This document shows positions 54,291 to 64,000 of a DNA stretch of 64,000 nt, in pieces. The first letter of the stretch is position 1; each line of letters begins with the position of its first letter. A program made the translations under genes and the position numbers. The stretch covers positions 20,930,001-20,994,000 of the forward strand of contig OX621254.1 of NCBI GenBank assembly GCA_951640165.1, written 5' to 3'. Under the pieces are notes generated by a model. It was not told the origin of the DNA, did no database searches, and was given only the letters and a program-made list of their open reading frames with translations. The stretch is from Pseudoips prasinana (taxonomy: Eukaryota; Arthropoda; Insecta; Lepidoptera; Nolidae).

Positions 54291-55480
54291 GTGGTTAGGT
54301 TAGGTGAGTATTGTGGTTTAGGAAATTGATGCAATGGACCTGAAATGCTAAATATTACAACATTGTGCTAATTATATATAAAGTTGGGTTATGAATAAAT
54401 AAGTGACACACTAAAGTGTCTGCAGGTTTACGAAATCCTACAAGGATATTCCAATTCCTCTGCTGGAACCCAATGGTAGAACCTGGGCCAGTATTTTACC
54501 TTAACGTATTTAAAGTGTGATTTTAATTTACTCACCATCGATATCACAACCAAAATAACACTTGAATGCCATCAACCTCCCGGGTTGATGGCATCTTCTC
54601 AAGTCGCAACAATTCCAGGCAGGCAATCAAAGGTCCGTTAACATGCGCGGGTCAATCCATTGACTTATATGGTAGTATACATATAAGTCAATGGGTCAAT
54701 CACAAAAGAAATGCGAATCAGAGTCCTATAAACCTAATCCGTGTAAATCGTTGTAAAAAGCACTATCGAAGTCCAGTGACAAGCAAAAGTTGTATTTAAA
54801 AATCAAATGAAAAAGTAAGCGATGTACAGATAAAGTTTCAAACCAAAATATTATAATGAAAAAGTAAATCATAAATTGTAAACTGTAAAGCCGTTTTTTC
54901 TATTCAACTCAAATGATGACAATTCAAAGTGTTGCTAGCTTAAGATTTTAAATTTGCTTCTCTTTACTGTAATCATATTTTATTTTCTTAATTCACGTCA
55001 CTTTTAAATACTGTATGTTACTAAATTTATTTGTAATAGTTAGATAGTTCTGCCACTATTACAAATATCTTATTAACTGTTATAAAACTGTTTCTCCTTT
55101 TTCATTTATTTGGACTAATCATAGGTTTTTATAACCTTATTGGCAACATTTAATGTGGCGTATATTATATATTTAATAGGCAACAAGCTGAACTATTTTA
55201 AAATAAAAATATTTTAGCTCTTTATAAGCTTAAATTTTATACTTAAGTAATATAACATATTTGATTGCAAATGTTTTCAGGTTCAAATGTTTATCACTAC
55301 GCTAATGTCATCTAGTGAGTGCATATAACAAGAACATTTGAGTTTAAGGGCATCCACCACAAGACGTCGCTAGTTTCCATACAATTTCATATAGTACTGC
55401 AGTGTCATGGCTCTGGTTTAACACACGTAACCAACACTAAACTACAACGTATAACAAACAACGTCTAAAATAAATAAAAC
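54291..55480. other. AT-rich stretch with two hairpins
   Basis: No gene. Hairpin 1: arms 54566-54577 and 54583-54594 (ATGCCATCAACC / complement). Hairpin 2: arms 54657-54671 and 54680-54694 (CCATTGACTTATATG / complement), flanked by GGGTCAATC-type direct words. Confidence 0.6.
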
Positions 55481-55530
55481 CGGCCAAGTGCGAGTCGGAC
55501 TCGCACATGAAGGGTTCCGCAGCAGCAAGT
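55481..55530 (+). repeat. Dispersed lepidopteran-type repeat fragment
   Basis: ACCGGCCAAGTGCGAGTC followed by GGACTCGCAC and GAAGGGTTCCG, a word I know as extremely common in moth and butterfly genomes. Element class not stated. Confidence 0.5.
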
Positions 55531-56006
55531 ATTTCAGTTGATTAAATGAAAGCAAATTGCGGTTTATAACGTATTAAAAAAAAACTACTTGCTAGATTTC
55601 GTTCAAACCCATTTTCGTTGTTAGTTTCTATGGTAATGTACAATGGGGGACATTTACGGTGCACCGTTTCCGGCACAAAATATTTTGCACTACAATACTT
55701 GGTAAACCCCGCCTATTATACTTTCGACCAATCACAGGTGATAGATGACCACGTTGGTTTGTTTACACGTTCATTCATTCGTCAATAGATAAGAAAAAAC
55801 GTGGGCTCAGTTGCAATTTGCACATAGCAAGTTGTCAACGCATCCGCATTTCCGTTTTGCATGTTTTCATATTTTATTTCGTTATATCTAATACATTTTG
55901 ACCTGTGCTGTGTTTTTTGGACTTGATTCTGATTCTTTTATGGTGACCTGTTCTTTGTTTTTTGGACTGTTGAATGCGTTGTTGTATTTAACCTACTGGA
56001 AAGGTG
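55531..56006. other. No gene seen
   Basis: AT-rich sequence between the dispersed repeat and a transposase HTH fragment. Confidence 0.4.
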
Positions 56007-56113
56007 CCCCAAAAACTTCCTAAGAGAGGAAAGAAACCAAATTTTAGTCCTATATAACCAAGGACTGAATATCACACAAATAGCCGAGGAATTAAATGTT
56101 GCGGTACGTAAAT
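56007..56113 (+). pseudogene. Transposase helix-turn-helix fragment
   Basis: About 36 codons reading LREERNQILVLYNQGLNITQ then IAEELNVAVRKY, a Tc1/IS630-type HTH. The rest is replaced by the minisatellite. Confidence 0.45.
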
Positions 56114-56184
56114 ATCTTGTCTCACATTTAGGCGGTTGTTGAGATGGACATGGAGTACGCCGGCGCCTCCTCCCCAAGGGTCGC

Positions 56185-56390
56185 GACGCCGAAGCCCCCC
56201 CCCTCTGCGTCGTGATGCCGCTCCCCCCGTAAGCGTCGCGACGCCGACGCCTCCACAAGCGTCGCGACGCCCTCTCAACAAGCGTAGCGACGCCGACGCC
56301 TACCCAAGCGTCGCGACGCCCCCTCAACAAGCGTAGCGACGCCGACGCCTACCCAAGCGTCGCGACGCCCCCTCAACAAGCATAATCATT
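56185..56390. repeat. GC-rich minisatellite, 49-bp period
   Basis: Units contain AAGCGTAGCGACGCC and AAGCGTCGCGACGCC; the GCGTCGCGACGC core is palindromic. The period is 49 bp where cleanest (56281 to 56330). It stands out in AT-rich DNA. Confidence 0.8.
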
Positions 56391-56786
56391 AACCCAATCA
56401 AAATATTATACCCCATGTAAATAAATAAAAATTGCTTGTGCCATATTTCGACGACAAATTCCAACAAAATCGGCTAAGCCATTGAGGCGTGAAGAGTAAC
56501 AGAGACACAACACGTAATTTTGCATAAACATAAGTACCTATTTATGAATATGGATTTATTTTTTAATGTACTAGCTGTTTTAGAATTCGTCTGCGTAAAT
56601 AATAGCCTAGGGCCTTATCATACTAGCGGTATGGAAGCGGCTGCGGGGCGGAGCGGACGCGCAGCGAATTCATCGCGAACACGCTGCGTCTGCACAGCGA
56701 GGACGTCGCGGACGCGTGTCAAATACGTTACGTTTCCGTCGCGTGTTTGTAGCAAATTATCGACGTACAATACACTCAGTAACGAA

Positions 56787-57088
56787 ATGGATTCCGACGA
56801 GGAAACACTGTTGTTGGCTTTATTACTTTGAAGACGCCAGAGACGAAAACGAAAGCATCGACGAATTTGGGAAGATCTATTATCAGTTAATCGAATGGAG
56901 GAGAGCGTCTACATTGTGTTGTTTTGCAAACGAATAAAAAATAATCCAAAACAATTTCGTTCCTACCTGCGAATGTCAAGACCTACATTTTATGAGTTGT
57001 TGCATCTGACACAAACTGACATAAGACATAAAGACACACATTTGAGATTATCAGTGTCACCTGAAGAAAGGCTCGTAATTACTATAAG
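56787..57088 (+). pseudogene. H2 transposase, first exon
   Basis: Starts MDSDEETLLLALLL; an in-frame TGA (56829-56831) follows at once. The frame then continues with the arginine-rich stretch RRQRRKRKHRRIWEDLL and the HTH region QFRSYLRMSRPTFYELL, ending at a GTATGT donor. Typical N-terminus of Harbinger transposases. GC-rich DNA lies upstream. Confidence 0.7.
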
Positions 57089-57449
57089 GTATGTTTTTAA
57101 CATTAAATAAGTATACAGGAGATAATTAATCATACTTCTTTAATATTATTAAACGGTTAATCATTATTTACCAATAAATAATCAACAAAGCGGTGGTTTA
57201 ACAGTAGCGATTAAATTATTTCACAATAAAAATAGGTACCTAACCAGGATTTAGAAAATTATTACTATTCTGAAAATAAATCACTATAAATTGTATCTTC
57301 AACATTACTGTTCTCGACATAAATACTTGGTGAAGAATTAATTGGTTGTAATGAATTATTTCGCGATGGCTCTGAACTTGTAAAATATCCAGGATAGTTG
57401 GACGATAGCTGTTAGACATATGCTTGTATTTTTTTAAAACTCCCATGAT

Positions 57450-57728
57450 CTACATTTTGGCATCCATTTTATAGTCTGGATGAATTGATTTTAAATCTTC
57501 AACCAGAGACAACGCAAAGTTGTATTCGGGTTCACTTTCACCACTTTTTCTGTCTTTATTCATCCTCTCGTCCATCCTTTGCATTAACTTTGTAATCATT
57601 TTATCCTCAGCATCATCAGATCTTTTCTTCTTTTTTGTAATATTGGTTGTAAAATCATCGCTTATGTTTAATGTATTCTCATCATCTGAAATTGCCGGTG
57701 GCGGGGTTAGACGTCGCTTCCTTTCCAT
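57450..57728 (-). pseudogene. H2 MADF-type protein, C-terminal part
   Basis: Minus-strand frame from MERKRRLTPPPAISDDENTL, with a basic KKKKRSDD and a BESS-like FALSLVEDLKSIHPDYKM. The MADF domain exon itself is not found, so the accessory gene is incomplete. Confidence 0.5.
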
Positions 57729-57786
57729 CTTTTGTATGCCACCCAAGTAAAACAAAAGACTGCGAAACATAAGTAAAGGCTTTCTA

Positions 57787-58431
57787 GAAAATGCTGATTT
57801 TCCTAACTGCATAGGGGCAGTGGATGGCAAACATATTAGGATGATAAAGCCATGTCATAGCGGCTCACTATATTTTAACTACAAAAAGTATTTCTCGATG
57901 AATTTGCTAGCCGTCTGTGACTCAAACTACAAGTACATATTTATTGATGTCGGTTCTTATGGAAAAAGTTCTTATTTAACTATTTTTGACAGAAGCCAAT
58001 TGAGAAGAGACATAGAAGAAAATCATTTAAATATTCCAAAACCGAAACAAATAAGAAACAATGAAATTCCGTTGCCTTTTACTTTTATTGGCGACGAAGC
58101 ATTTCCTTTATCAAAATACATGCAACGACCGTATGCGGGCAACTATTTAACTCCTACAATAAGAATATATAATTAAAGATTAAGCCGAGCACGAAGATAT
58201 ATAGAGTGTACTGTTGGAATTATGACTAATAAATGGCAAATTTTTCATCGACCATTAAATGTTGGAATAGACTTTGGCGAAGAAATAGTCAAAACTTGTT
58301 GTATATTGCATAATTTTGTACGATCTAAAGTTAAGGTACTAAGACGTCGTAAGAAAGTACCACAAATATTTGGCCTGTATGACAACCCACACGTTAATGG
58401 AAATGTTGGTAGACTTGTTTTGTGTCCGTAA
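57787..58431 (+). pseudogene. H2 transposase, catalytic exon
   Basis: Follows an acceptor (TTTCTAG). DDE_4 motifs: CIGAVDGKHIRM, FTFIGDEAFPL, and, in place of the usual VVENVFG, ARRYIECTVGIM (Glu present). An in-frame TAA at 58174-58176 interrupts between the second and third motifs. Together with the TGA in exon 1 this makes the copy inactive. Confidence 0.75.
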
Positions 58432-58494
58432 CGAATTCGTTGCGCGCCCGTTCCGCTTTGAGGACGTTCGCAATCTGCTAGTATGATAAGGCCC

Positions 58495-59155
58495 TATGAC
58501 ACACGCTGATAGTGTAACTTTTCGTAGGTGAAAGAATTTACAAAATCCGCCCAGTAGTTTTTAGTCTATCCATTACAAACAAAGAAACAAATCTTTCCTT
58601 TTTATAATTGTGGGGTAGTGGGATGGGAAGTGTGATAAATATTTATTTTTACATCTGACGTTTCGATCATTTTTCTGCGTTCGTGGTTACAGATAGACTA
58701 ATAAATATTAGTTTATCTTAAATTCATTAAAATACACAAAAAATAAAATAATATTCTAACAATAATATATAATACATTTATAATATAAATAAATATAATG
58801 ATGTTGCGGGTTGTGTGTGTGGACGAGAAAATGATGTAGGCTGATTTTAGGTTTCAATTGATGTATTGAGATAGCGAAGTTTTACAAATTTTCTTCTTTT
58901 TGTATTACGGAATTATACAGTACTAACGGCGGTCAGATGTCTAAGTCGAATGAGACCCGCCACGCGCACAAAACTTAGGAAGATATAAGAAATATGTCGT
59001 GATATTATTTCACTGCGATTGGCCCGCGATGACGTGATACTTTTCTATGATTGGCGGACATCCAATGCGCGGGATGCTAAGCTCCACAGCGCCATCTAGG
59101 TTAAGATGTAGTTATCAATCGCCTTAACATACTCCCGGCCTTGGAAGCGATGGCT
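58495..59155. other. Repeat-derived spacer, no gene
   Basis: Contains the phrase AAATCCGCCCAGTAGTTTTT, common in insect non-coding repeats. The right part (from about 58850) is probably 3' non-coding sequence or LTR of the BEL/Pao element. Confidence 0.4.
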
Positions 59156-59161
59156 TTCAAC

Positions 59162-59982
59162 TTAATCTCCATTGATTGGCAGAGGGCATATCTTGGAGAA
59201 TGCACGACGAATTGTACCACTCGCGGTTTTGATATCAGCCACTCTTGAAATGTTGTCCTTGCCAGGAAAAGTTTTTATGATTCGTCCCAGAGTCCATTTC
59301 AGTGGGGGCTGGTTGTCATCTTTGATCAAAACAAGGGTGTTTACTATAAGATCGGCGGAGTGCTCCTTCCATTTTAATCGTGTTTGCAGTTCAGAGACGT
59401 ACTCCTTTGCCCATCTTGTCCAGAAATTCTGGCGTATCTGTTCCACACGTTGATACCGACTCACGAGGTGTGTCAAAGTCTCACTCAGGTCTTCACTTAC
59501 TGGAGCTGTCAGAGAACGGCCGATCAGAAAATGCGCTGGGCTGAGCGGCTGCATGTCCTCAGGATTCGTTGACATAGGACTGAGAGGACGAGAATTCAAT
59601 ACAGCCTCAATTTGCGTTAAAACTGTATAGAATTCCTCGTACGTTAAGTGTGCGTTACCTACGACGCGCCGCAAATGGTACTTGCAGCTTTTAATTCCCG
59701 CCTCCCAAAATCCTCCAAAATGGCTAGCGTATACTGGCATAAACCTAAATTCTATGTTTTGAGAGACTGCGTACTCTTTAATATGCTGGGAACAATTAAC
59801 TAAAAAATTCGAAAACTGATTCATCAACCCTACGAAGTTTTTCCCATTGTCCGAGAAAATAGCAGCAGGTTTACCCCGACGCGAAATAAAGCGTTTTAGT
59901 GCTAGCAGGTAAGCATCGGTTGATAAATCACCAACTAGTTCAAGATGAACCGCACGAGTGACAAAACATATGAATAAGCATA
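59162..59982 (-). pseudogene. pol: BEL/Pao pol: rest of integrase
   Basis: Continues the core: TRAVHLELVGDLSTDAYLLA, FSDNGKNFVG (second Asp) and FGGFWEAGIKSCKYHLRR (Glu). The C-terminal BEL domain follows (LVLIKDDNQPPLKWTLGRI ... DIKTASGTIRRAFSKICPLP), ending at 59162. Frame otherwise intact. Confidence 0.87.
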
Positions 59983-60281
59983 TACACACATCAACAAAGT
60001 CTAGGGATACGTTATTTTGAAATCAAACATGGCTTTATTGTTTAAAACCTATTTAGTTTCCTTAAAAAGTTTATTTACAGATTTAAACCTTGTCTATTCT
60101 TTATTCAAAATTTAAAAATTAAAATGAGAAACAAATGAAAACACGCAAAGCACAGCGCAATCTTGAGTTGTATCTAATTTCAAGAAGTTGCATTAAAATT
60201 TTTTTTGCGTGTTAATTGAAGAAAACCTGATAAATTGTTTTATTTTCTTTTCTCAATTGGTTGTGTAAGCTTTTTAGCGTC

Positions 60282-61307
60282 ATGCCACGCCATCATTTGA
60301 GTCGAGATGAAATGTTACGGGCAGTTGGCATGTTACAAAACGGTGCTATTCAACGCGTCGTTGCTGAGTCTCTGGGCACAAGCCAAAATGTGGTATCCAG
60401 GCTGTGGTCACGTTATCGCGCTACTGGAGATGTGGCAGAACGGCACACAGGTAGATATCGTGTTACCACTCAGAGACAGGATCGATTTCTCCAAATGACC
60501 GCCAGAAGACTACCCAATATCACAGCGATGCAACTAGTGCAAAGGCTCCAGGAGGGTCAGCAGCTGCTGGTGAGCGACCAAACCGTGCGAAGGAGGCTGC
60601 ATGAAGTTGGTCTTCATGCTCGCAGACCGCTACGAGTCCCAGCGCTGCGACGTGGCAATCGCGGTAGGCGACTTTTATGGGCTCAAGAACATTTGACATG
60701 GAGTGATCAACAATGGTCATTGGTGCTGTTCACTGATGAGTCCCGCTATGGATTTCATCCAGATTCGAGACGAACACGCGTTTGCAGAACTCCAGGCAGG
60801 GTCAGCCGTCTCCGACATCCACAGGAGGTCCACTCTTACCAAGGCGGGACAATTATGGTGCGGGCAGGAATACGAATCGGCGGACGAACCCAACTCATTT
60901 GGATTCAGGGCAGCATGACTGCCCATAGATACCGTGAGGAGGTAGTAGAACGTGTCATTGTCCCGCTCAGGGCCCTAACGGGGCAAGAATTTCAGCTCAT
61001 GCATGACAATGCACCTTCCCATACAGCGCGGCTGGTGAGGGCCGCCCTTCGAGAACACGATGTTCAGGTATTAGATTGGCCTCCACAGTCGCCAGACTTA
61101 AACCCAATTGAACACGCCTGGGACATGTTACAGCGAAGAGCATTGAGGGATTTTCCGCCCAACTTGACAACAGAAGAACAACTTTTCGAACATTTAAAAA
61201 GAACTTGGGACTGCATACCCCAGCAAGACATTGACACCTTAATTTTAAGTATGGAAAATCGTTGCCGCTGTGTGATTAATGTTAGAGGAGGAAATACCGA
61301 TTACTGA
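60282..61307 (+). CDS. Tc1-like transposase, intact
   Basis: 341 residues from MPRHHLSRDEMLRAVGML, the normal length. Paired-like HTH domains: GAIQRVVAESLGTSQNVVSR then MQLVQRLQEG ... VSDQTVRRRLHEVGL. DD34E catalytic core: LFTDESRYGF, LMHDNAPSHTA, PPQSPDLNPIEHAWD. It catalyses TA-targeted cut-and-paste. No lesion seen and TIRs are present, so the element may be mobile. Start chosen at the first ATG giving the conserved N-terminus. Confidence 0.92.
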   Translation: MPRHHLSRDEMLRAVGMLQNGAIQRVVAESLGTSQNVVSRLWSRYRATGDVAERHTGRYRVTTQRQDRFLQMTARRLPNITAMQLVQRLQEGQQLLVSDQTVRRRLHEVGLHARRPLRVPALRRGNRGRRLLWAQEHLTWSDQQWSLVLFTDESRYGFHPDSRRTRVCRTPGRVSRLRHPQEVHSYQGGTIMVRAGIRIGGRTQLIWIQGSMTAHRYREEVVERVIVPLRALTGQEFQLMHDNAPSHTARLVRAALREHDVQVLDWPPQSPDLNPIEHAWDMLQRRALRDFPPNLTTEEQLFEHLKRTWDCIPQQDIDTLILSMENRCRCVINVRGGNTDY

Positions 61308-61556
61308 TTATCAGATTTGGTAAGATTTTTATTCATTTAATTCGATTGAATAATTTTATAAGAATAAAATGTTTTTGTTCACTCAGTAATTTTCTATGGC
61401 TTAATTAATTTAAGACTTTTATTAATTAGAAAAACAAAATCGCATCGTGTTGTTAATGTTTAAATATCGGCCATGAAATTATCTTTAATTCTTCCATTTA
61501 CAGTCATAACAAAATGTTTATAGTTTTCTAGATAATCAATGAAATGTTCAATATCC
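61308..61556. other. Tc1-like 3' non-coding part
   Basis: AT-rich sequence from the transposase stop to the right inverted end. No gene. Confidence 0.6.
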
Positions 61557-61578
61557 CTAGATTGTGTTGATGTGTGTA

Positions 61579-62117
61579 TATGATTTTATTAATTTTGCGC
61601 CCCGCCCTTTACGGTTCAGTATGAGAACAGGTCCTGCGTAATCTACACCACACTTGGTGAAAGGAGCGCAAGGCTGCAACCATTCTGATGGTAAGTTGCC
61701 CATGAGTGGCGTCAATGGCTTTGCTCGCATGCGAGCGCAATTCATACAATTATGAACAACAGTTCGAGATAAATTTCTACCACCTACGGGCCACCAAGTC
61801 TCCCGAAGCGAATATAAAAGCAATTGCGGTGCCGCGTGCATCAATTGTTTATGTTGATGTCTAAAAATTAATAAAGTAAAATGATGAGTCGGCGAGAGTA
61901 AAATTGGATGTTTTTTATCGTAACTAAAAAGAGGTGAATTTACAAGCCGACCACCAACTCTTATTAAATGGTTATTTTCATCCATAAATACGTTAAGTTT
62001 ATTTAAGTAATGATTCTTACGTAACCTTTCATTTTTCAATAAGGTATTATATTCGTCAAAATATGATTCTTGTTGGGAATAGCACGCGAGCATCAACATA
62101 GATTCATTCAGTTCATC
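61579..62117 (-). pseudogene. pol: BEL/Pao pol: integrase zinc domain and start of core
   Basis: Integrase_H2C2 pattern: HQHKQLMHAAPQLLLYSLRE ... CMNCARMRA, preceded by the usual VGGRLVNSPLFSYDKKHPIL. The core begins with CGVDYAGPV (first catalytic Asp). It stops at the TA where the Tc1-like element is inserted; the remainder is at 59162-59982. Confidence 0.85.
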
Positions 62118-62160
62118 GGCCGTCAGCGCGCCGGACCGCCGCGTTTATTTATTGCGTATA

Positions 62161-64000
62161 TTATGTATGTACAAAGCGAATTACGTAAGCAGCGGCTCGC
62201 TGCATGCGAACGAACTGAGAAAATCTATGAAACGGAAATAATGAGTTATTGTCAACAGCATGATGCGTTAACAAAAGTTTTACAGCGTTGGATTTTATTT
62301 CAGGCAAAATATTTGGGTTTGAACGTGCGACTGGGTACGTGCAGTCGTAGTCATAATCGTGAAGGAAAGCCGGACCCTTCCACCACAGATATGAGTCACT
62401 TAGTGCGTCTAAGTGCGGCCCGCGCGACACTAGATCGGCCGGGTTATCCCTACCTTTGACATGCCGCCAGAGAAGGTCCTTTGTTAATTCATGTATTTCA
62501 GAAACCCTGTTCTGTACATAAGTTTTTAACTGATTAGGGGACATATGTAACCAACCTAATACTATTGTTGAATCAGTCCAAAATATCACTTTATCAAAGT
62601 GACTCTTGCACGATTTATTTATTTTGAAATAAAGTCTCGAGCCAGTCAACGCTCCCAACAACTCTAATCTTGGAATAGAGGTGGGAGCTAGCGGCGCGAC
62701 TTTACCTTTGGAACATAACAAACGGACCTTCACAGCTGACTCATTGTCTATACTACGTACATAGGCGCACGCGCCGTATGCCACCTGCGAACTATCCGTA
62801 AAAATATGTAATTCTTTGTAAATACAATTCTCACAAAGAACGTAACGCGGGATATTTATATTACTAAGATTACTTAGGTTATTTATAAACTTAAACCATG
62901 TTTGAGCTATGTCATTGGGCACTTTATCGTCCCAGTCTAATCGTAGAAGCCACAACTTTTGTAATAAGATTTTAGCTAAAATAATCGTAGGACTTAATAA
63001 ACCCAGTGGGTCAAAAATCTGTGACGTTACAGATAAAATAATGCGTTTGGTTGGATGTTGATCATTTATTTCAAAACGGGTATGAAAATTTAGTTGATCA
63101 GATTTATTATGCCAACCAAGTCCGAGCGTTTTGTTTTGTGCTTGTTCACCTAAGGTAAGCTCCTTTGTGTGATCTTTCAAATTTGAACTTTCATGATCGA
63201 AATTGAACACCCATTTGCGGAGAGGAAAACAACCCAACTTTAATGTTTTTGTAGTTTCTGCGCAAATATATAATAATTTATCTATGTTATCCTCAGAATA
63301 AATTAGGTCATCAACGTAAAAATTATTTTTGATTACATCTGCTACTTCAGGGATGTTACATTCTTGTGCTAGTTGTTTTAAACACCTGCAACTTAAGAAT
63401 GGAGCAGATGTCATACCATAGCTGACGGTGTTTAGTTGATAAATACCTAATTCATCTAGTGAACTATCGCGCCACAGAATTAGTTGTAAATCGCGTTGCG
63501 CAGTGTCGACTAATACCTGTCTATACATCTTTTCGACGTCAGCGCAGGCAACGTATTTATTTGCGCGAAATCTTAGTAAAATTGCAATTAGATCCCCTTG
63601 CAAAGGTTCCCCGGTTAATTGTAAATCATTGAGTGACATTCCACTAGACGTGAATGCGCTGGCGTCGAATACTACACGGAACCGAGTAGTGGTACTGTGT
63701 TCACGAAACACACCGTGATGCGGAATAAAATAATGCGGGTTGCCATATGATGTTATGCGACTCATATGACCTAAATTGATATATTCGTGAATAAAATCCT
63801 TATATAATTGCCTATATGTAGGATTGCATTCTAAACGTCGTTCCAACGCTAGAAAACGCTTCTGTGCTTGGAGATATGACTCACCCAGGACGTCAGGTGA
63901 CTGTTTGAACGGAATGCGAACGCAGAACCTTCCTTCAACATTTCGCTTTGTTGACTTTAAGAAGTGTTCTTCGCATTGCTGTTCATCTACACTGCGCGTA
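62161..64000 (-). pseudogene. pol: BEL/Pao pol: RT and RNase H
   Basis: Open from the window edge to a TAA at 62161. RT signature: RFRVVFDASAFTSSGMSLND, the BEL-type YVDDLIYS active site, and the connection IFDPLGLLSPTIILAKILLQ. The RNase H part has LHIFTDSSQVAYGACAYV, LELLGALTGSRL, FWTDSTIVLGWL and NPADLVSRG. It synthesises element cDNA. After the stop a frameshift is needed to reach the downstream zinc domain, so the polyprotein is broken at the RNase H-integrase junction. Confidence 0.85.

Larger units (their letters stand above)
56610..58494 (+). mobile_element. PIF/Harbinger element H2
   Basis: Ends GGGCCTTATCATACTAGC / complement. Contains a transposase in two exons (plus) and the C-terminal part of a MADF/BESS protein (minus). 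The target duplication is unclear (CTA left, TAT right). Family distinct from H1. Confidence 0.75.
59983..61578 (+). mobile_element. Tc1-like element, complete (1596 bp)
   Basis: Inverted ends TACACACATCAACA, extending with mismatches to TCTAGGGATA, flanked by TA (59981-59982 and 61579-61580). Inserted in the BEL/Pao integrase. Confidence 0.82.
59156..64000 (-). mobile_element. BEL/Pao LTR retrotransposon, partial, split by Tc1-like element
   Basis: RT, RNase H, integrase zinc domain and integrase core occur in order on the minus strand. The 5' part (gag, protease, LTR) lies beyond the right window edge. Left boundary approximate. Confidence 0.85.

Overview
This window is from a repeat-dense animal genome, most likely an insect and probably a moth or butterfly. 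The evidence is a mag-like Ty3/gypsy element with very short LTRs, a Helitron-like repeat of lepidopteran type near 11.5 kb, a copy near 55.5 kb of the widespread repeat containing ACCGGCCAAGTGCGAGTC, BEL/Pao, P-like, Transib-like, PIF/Harbinger, pogo, mariner and Tc1 transposons, and an AT-rich background. I see no convincing host housekeeping gene. Almost all coding sequence belongs to mobile elements, many nested in one another.

Layout. 1-3324: 3' part of gypsy copy A, inserted in DNA transposon T1 (3325-4565). 4570-8350: a second, related element T2 abuts T1 and shares a single ATAT between them. 8.35-10.4 kb: decayed transposase fragments. 10.4-18.4 kb: a three-level nest. A pogo-like transposase gene is split by a Transib/RAG1-like transposon (11356-18232, TSD CGGCG, RSS-like ends), which is itself split by a Harbinger element (14504-18109, TSD TTA) carrying an internal 724-bp tandem array. 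19.1-19.8 kb: piggyBac-like remnant. 19970-21251: mariner copy 1. 21.3-22.3 kb: decayed Myb/SANT-type gene. 23.3-28.9 kb: CR1/Jockey-like LINE.

29598-49907 is one mag-like gypsy insertion (TSD ACACC) split by a 15.1-kb Polinton/Maverick (31319-46400). The Polinton encodes a packaging ATPase, a conserved Polinton protein, a fiber-like repeat protein, an integrase with chromodomain, a PLA2-like minor capsid protein, a cysteine protease, a penton-like protein, a 49-aa ORF, a double-jelly-roll major capsid protein, a degenerate exonuclease-like protein, two spliced accessory genes and a protein-primed DNA polymerase B broken by one stop codon. Together these are replication (polymerase), integration (integrase) and virion (ATPase, capsid proteins, protease) modules. 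Its ends carry 30-bp-stem interrupted palindromes, and a canonical -1 frameshift heptamer joins the PLA2-like ORF to the protease frame. A 662-bp gypsy segment is duplicated on both sides of it.

50.3-52.4 kb: P-element-like pseudogene with a tRNA-derived SINE. 52640-53921: mariner copy 2, almost identical to copy 1 but inverted. 54-56 kb: LINE tail repeats, hairpins and a GC-rich minisatellite. 56610-58494: second Harbinger element. 59.1-64 kb: BEL/Pao element running off the window, split by a Tc1-like element with an intact transposase. The strongest leads are the RSS-flanked Transib, the Polinton frameshift site and terminal hairpins, the GC-rich spliced gene inside the Polinton, and the T1/T2 transposon pair.
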